From Pseudonocardia oroxyli (GTDB lineage: Bacteria > Actinomycetota > Actinomycetes > Mycobacteriales > Pseudonocardiaceae): 64,000 bases of DNA. Shown here one piece after another: positions 60,975 to 64,000 of this stretch (position 1 is its first letter; the number at the start of each line of letters is the position of its first letter). The notes under the pieces are model-generated. The model made no database searches. It saw only the letters and a program-made list of their open reading frames with translations, and was not told the DNA's origin. The position numbers and the translations under genes are program-made. The stretch spans positions 62,001-126,000 of the forward strand of contig NZ_FNBE01000004.1 of NCBI RefSeq assembly GCF_900102195.1, read 5' to 3'.

Positions 60975-61505
60975 ATGCTCGAACTCGACCACGTGATCGC
61001 CTTCCTGCCCGGGCCGCCCGAGCCGCCTGCCGGGTTCTTCCTCGACGAGGGCGCCCGACACGCCGGTCAGGGGACCCGGAACCGGCGGGTGCGCTTCCCG
61101 CGGCACTACGTCGAGCTGCTGTGGATCGAGGAGCCGGGGGTGGAGGACCTGGGGTTCGCGGCCCGCTGCGCGCGGGAGGCCTACCCCTACGGCGTCGTCC
61201 TGCGCGGCACCCCGCCCGACGGCGACTGGCGGCGCCACACCGTGCCGGGCGGGCCCGCCCTGGCGATCCACCAGGGCACGCCGGACATGCCGTTCCTGGC
61301 CGTCGCGGAGCTGAGCGACGAGCAGCTCGCCGCCCTCCCGCACCGCCTCACCCCGCCGCACAGGTCCGGCGCGACGGGGATCGTGGCGACCCGCCTGACC
61401 GGCGCCACCCCACCCGGCCCGAGGCTCCCCGGCGTCTCCCTGACCCCGGACGGCGCTCCCTCGATGCGCCTGCTCCTGGACTCCGGAACCCCGCTCCTCC
61501 TGTGA
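60975..61505 (+). CDS. VOC/glyoxalase-like domain protein
   Basis: This 176-residue protein has the first half MLELDHVIAFLPGPPEP and RFPRHYVELLWIEEPGVEDLG, typical of the glyoxalase-3 type VOC fold with its His and Glu metal candidates. The second half is degenerate. It is separated from the divergent hypothetical gene by only 18 bases. Function is unknown; it could be a resistance or small-molecule-binding protein. Confidence 0.7.
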   Translation: MLELDHVIAFLPGPPEPPAGFFLDEGARHAGQGTRNRRVRFPRHYVELLWIEEPGVEDLGFAARCAREAYPYGVVLRGTPPDGDWRRHTVPGGPALAIHQGTPDMPFLAVAELSDEQLAALPHRLTPPHRSGATGIVATRLTGATPPGPRLPGVSLTPDGAPSMRLLLDSGTPLLL

Positions 61506-61537
61506 GTGGCGATGGTCGCTCTAGCGACTCCGCTCAC
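61502..61537. repeat. Degenerate family B inverted repeat
   Basis: GTGAGTGGCGATGGTCGCT and AGCGACTCCGCTCAC pair with a four-base gap, at the VOC stop between convergent genes. It is related to the palindromes at 43855 and 62821. Confidence 0.6.
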
Positions 61538-61586
61538 CCACCCCGCCGGCTCCGCCGGCTGCCGTCCCCGGCCGCCACTCACGAGG

Positions 61587-62765
61587 TCAGTAGGAGCGGG
61601 GCAGGCCGAGGACCTGGGTGCCGATGTGGGCGAGGACCAGCTCCTCGGCGACGGGGATGTTCTTGGCGATCCGGCTGTCCCGGAACAGCCGCTCGACGGG
61701 GTACTCCTTCGAGTAGGCCATCCCCCCGAAGGTCTGGAAGGCCTGGTTGGCGGCCTCCCACCCCACCTGCGCGCCGGTCAGCTTCGCGATGTTCGTCTCC
61801 GCGTGGCAGGGCAGCCCCTCGTCGAACAGCCACGCGGCCTTGTACGTCATCAGCCTGCCGAGCTCGGTCTTCGCCTTGATCTGCGCGAGCGGGAACTGGA
61901 TGGCCTGGTTCGCCCCGATGGGGCGGCCGAACACCTCCCGTTCCCTCGCGTACCGGACGGCGACGTCGAGCGCCGCGTCGGCCGTCCCCACTCCCCCGGC
62001 GGCGGCGAGCACCCGCTCGGGGTTCAGGACGTCCCACAGCACGGCGAACCCGCCGTCGACCTCACCGAGCACGTTCTCGGCGGGCACCCGGACCCCGTCG
62101 AAGAAGACCTGGCTCGAGGTCACCACGTTCGACCCCAGCTTCGGGATCGGGGTGTAGCGCAGCGTGCCGGCGGCGACCGCCTCCTTGACGTCGACCAGCA
62201 GCAGGGTGAAACCGCTGGTCCGGGGCCTGGCGTCGGCCGCGGGGACGGTCCGCGTGATCGCCACCATCCAGTCCGCGTTCTCCAGCCCGGAGATCCAGAT
62301 CTTCTGTCCGTCGATCACGAAGTCGCCGCCGTCCCGGACGGCGCGGGTGCGGATGCGCAGGGCGTCGCTGCCGGCGTCCGGCTCGGTCAGCGCCATGCAG
62401 AACTGGGTCTCGCCGGTCGCGACGCCGGGCAGGATCCGCGCCTTCTGCTCCGCGGTGCCGTGCCGGGCGAGAGTCGTCGCCCCGAACCCCGGCGTGAGGA
62501 TGTAGAGGAAGATCCCGCCCGTGCCGCCGGACGCGGCGAGGGTCTCGCAGGCGACCGCCAGCTCCAGGAGCCCCTGGCCCCCGCCGCCGTACTCCTCGGG
62601 GACGGTGAGCCCGAGCCAGCCGCCCCGGCCCAGGTCCGACCACACCTCCCACGGGAACCGGTGCTCCTCCTCGCACCGGGACCAGTAGGCGTGGTCGTAC
62701 CTCGCGCCGATCGCCCGGACGCCCTCCTGCACGGCGAGGGCGGTCTCGGGGAGGGTGAAGTCCAT
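61587..62765 (-). CDS. Acyl-CoA dehydrogenase
   Basis: This 392-residue flavoprotein has the signature CMALTEPDAGSDALRIRTRA and the second signature region with QTFGGMAYSKEYPVERLFRDSRI. The catalytic base position lies near this last region. It begins MDFTLPETALAVQEGVRAIG. The substrate is not clear; it has features of the short/branched-chain or cyclic acyl group. It removes two hydrogens from acyl-CoA and passes electrons to ETF. ATG 62765, alone in its unit, with family B palindromes at both ends. Confidence 0.85.
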   Translation of the reverse strand: MDFTLPETALAVQEGVRAIGARYDHAYWSRCEEEHRFPWEVWSDLGRGGWLGLTVPEEYGGGGQGLLELAVACETLAASGGTGGIFLYILTPGFGATTLARHGTAEQKARILPGVATGETQFCMALTEPDAGSDALRIRTRAVRDGGDFVIDGQKIWISGLENADWMVAITRTVPAADARPRTSGFTLLLVDVKEAVAAGTLRYTPIPKLGSNVVTSSQVFFDGVRVPAENVLGEVDGGFAVLWDVLNPERVLAAAGGVGTADAALDVAVRYAREREVFGRPIGANQAIQFPLAQIKAKTELGRLMTYKAAWLFDEGLPCHAETNIAKLTGAQVGWEAANQAFQTFGGMAYSKEYPVERLFRDSRIAKNIPVAEELVLAHIGTQVLGLPRSY

Positions 62766-62820
62766 GGGGCGGCCTTCCGACGCTGGAACGGTTACCGCAG
62801 GGTAGCCACCCGCCGTCCCC

Positions 62821-62870
62821 GAGCCGTGAGCGGCGATGGTCGCCATGGCGACCATCGCCGCTCACGGCTC
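62821..62870. repeat. Perfect 50-base palindrome (family B)
   Basis: The 25-base arm begins GAGCCGTGAGCGGCGATGGT and is followed without any spacer by its exact reverse complement, between two minus-strand genes. Its end overlaps the aldo/keto reductase stop codon. In RNA it would form a near-continuous hairpin. Confidence 0.9.
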
Positions 62871-63717
62871 AGTGGGCCGGGGACCAGGAGCCCTGGATCG
62901 TGTCCAGCTGTGCGAGGGCCTCGGCGGGCAGCTCGAGATCCGCGGCGGCCACGTTCTCGTGCAGGTGCGCCACCGCGCTCGTCCCCGGGATGACCAGGAC
63001 GTTCGGGCTGCGCTGCAGCAGCCAGGCCAGCGCGGTCTGCTGCGGGGAGGCCCCGAGGGACGCCGCGACCCGGGCCAGCGTGTCCGACTGGAGCGGGGTG
63101 AACCCGCCGAGCGGGAAGAACGGGACGTAGCCGATGCCGCCCGCCGCGAGGGAGTCGATCAGCGCGTCGTCCGTGCGGTGGGCGACGTTGTACAGGTTCT
63201 GCACGAACACGATCGGCGCGATCTCCCGCGCCTCCGCGACCTGCGCGGCCGTGACGTTGGACAGGCCCACGTGTCGGACCAGCCCCTCCTTCTGCAGCGC
63301 GACGGTGGCCGCGAAGAGCTCGCCGATCGGCTCCTCGGACATGGCCCGCAGGTTGACCGCGTCGAGCACGTCGACGCCCAGCTGGGCGAGGTTGTCGAGG
63401 AGCTGCTCGCGCAGGTCGTCGGACCGGTTCCAGGAGCCGTCGGCCCCGCGGCGGGCGCCGATCTTGCTGACGAGGCGCAGGTCCGCCGGGTAGGGGTGCA
63501 GGGCCTCGCGGATGATCTCGTTGGTGACCACCGGGCCGTAGGCCTCGCTGGTGTCGATGTGGGTGATCCCCAGGTCGACGACGGTGCGCAGCACGCGCAC
63601 GGCCTCCGCGCGGTCGCGGGGAGGGCCGAAGACGCCGGGTCCCGCGAGCTGCATCGCGCCGTACCCCATGCGGGTCAGCACGAGGTCGTCGGCCAGGGTC
63701 AGGGTGTCGTCCTTCAT
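62869..63717 (-). CDS. Aldo/keto reductase
   Basis: This 282-residue NADPH-dependent TIM-barrel reductase has the tetrad residues Asp and Tyr in HIDTSEAYG and Lys in LVSKIGARR. The usual histidine position reads VNLRAM, as in the subgroup that lacks the His. VIPGTSAVAHLHENVAA is the cofactor loop. It may reduce small aldehydes or ketones. It is divergent from an HTH regulator, which might control it; 86 bases lie between them. Confidence 0.85.
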   Translation of the reverse strand: MKDDTLTLADDLVLTRMGYGAMQLAGPGVFGPPRDRAEAVRVLRTVVDLGITHIDTSEAYGPVVTNEIIREALHPYPADLRLVSKIGARRGADGSWNRSDDLREQLLDNLAQLGVDVLDAVNLRAMSEEPIGELFAATVALQKEGLVRHVGLSNVTAAQVAEAREIAPIVFVQNLYNVAHRTDDALIDSLAAGGIGYVPFFPLGGFTPLQSDTLARVAASLGASPQQTALAWLLQRSPNVLVIPGTSAVAHLHENVAAADLELPAEALAQLDTIQGSWSPAH

Positions 63718-63803
63718 GGGCTCCAGCCTGCCCCTTCCGACGCGCCGCAGCCTGGTAACGCCCTTCCCAGGCAGTCCGGGCCGTCCGGACGGATGATGGA
63801 GCC

Positions 63804-64000
63804 GTGAACGACGAGCTGGGCACGGCGCTGCGGACCTGGCGGGACCGACTGGACCCGGCGGCCGTCGGGCTGCCGCGCAACGGCGTCCGCCGCGCGCCCG
63901 GCCTGCGCCGCGAGGAGCTGGCGATCCTCGCCGGCATCTCGATCGACTACGTGGTGCGGCTCGAGCAGGGCCGGGCCGGCGCCCCGTCGGCGCAGGTCTG
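63804..64000 (+). CDS. HTH (MmyB-like/XRE) regulator, truncated by window end
   Basis: GTG 63804 begins a frame open to the end of the window, 65 codons. LRRAPGLRRE-like residues are followed by LRREELAILAGISIDYVVRLEQGR, the helix-turn-helix of the MmyB group of actinomycete regulators. The rest, normally a ligand-binding PAS-like domain, is outside. It is divergent from the aldo/keto reductase gene, a common pairing for this family. Confidence 0.8.
   Translation, partial: MNDELGTALRTWRDRLDPAAVGLPRNGVRRAPGLRREELAILAGISIDYVVRLEQGRAGAPSAQV

Noticed and set aside
62836..63807. 323-residue plus-strand frame opposite the aldo/keto reductase
   Set aside because: It is antisense of a gene with a clear catalytic tetrad and has no motif of its own.

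Overview
The window is about 74% GC with GTG starts, dense gene packing and many four-base ATGA/GTGA overlaps. The gene content is that of a soil actinomycete: an SsgA-like fragment, two DUF5709 proteins, DUF2945, NlpC/P60, a SAM-IV riboswitch, heterotetrameric sarcosine oxidase and guaiacol O-demethylase. A Pseudonocardiaceae host (Pseudonocardia- or Amycolatopsis-like) is the best guess, but this is inference without a marker gene. I saw no rRNA, tRNA, CRISPR array, prophage or intact insertion sequence.

Layout. 1-9 kb: general genes (TetR, SDR, anti-sigma-type ATPase, AI-2E exporter, CobF, esterase, GT4 glycosyltransferase, NlpC/P60 hydrolase). 9-19 kb: a DeoR-controlled sodium/solute symporter with a small membrane partner, an unannotated 33-residue ORF, stress and CoA-linked catabolic genes, and a TetR/Ohr divergon with a clear operator. 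19-25 kb: a MarR-linked multidrug exporter carrying an unusual tail of regulatory-like repeats, a metallo-beta-lactamase-fold protein and a frameshifted nitronate monooxygenase.

25.4-33.5 kb is the most interesting block. A five-gene minus-strand operon encodes two small exported proteins, an exported SBP56/methanethiol-oxidase-like beta-propeller, a large membrane protein with CopD-like and periplasmic-binding-like parts, and a YeeE/YedE sulfur permease. It is preceded by a 28-codon leader peptide of the HVDL...C cysteine-attenuator type. Pointing the other way is a promoter plus SAM-IV riboswitch in front of a SufS-like class V aminotransferase. A second VDLCR...C leader peptide precedes a TauD-like dioxygenase at 48.8 kb, divergent from a luciferase-like monooxygenase. 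Together these suggest organosulfur scavenging under cysteine and SAM control.

34-47 kb: a GH13 enzyme and a complete sarcosine-to-pyruvate operon (glyA-soxBDAG-sdaA) behind a GntR regulator. In it sdaA carries an internal deletion and soxA contains a palindrome of a dispersed family. 47-64 kb: a decayed CoA-transferase, an M13 peptidase, antioxidant genes, and an aromatic/lignin block (AraC regulator, gcoA, gcoB, DyP peroxidase), ending with acyl-CoA dehydrogenase, aldo/keto reductase and an HTH regulator cut by the window edge. Two families of long inverted repeats are scattered between genes, mostly at convergent gene ends.
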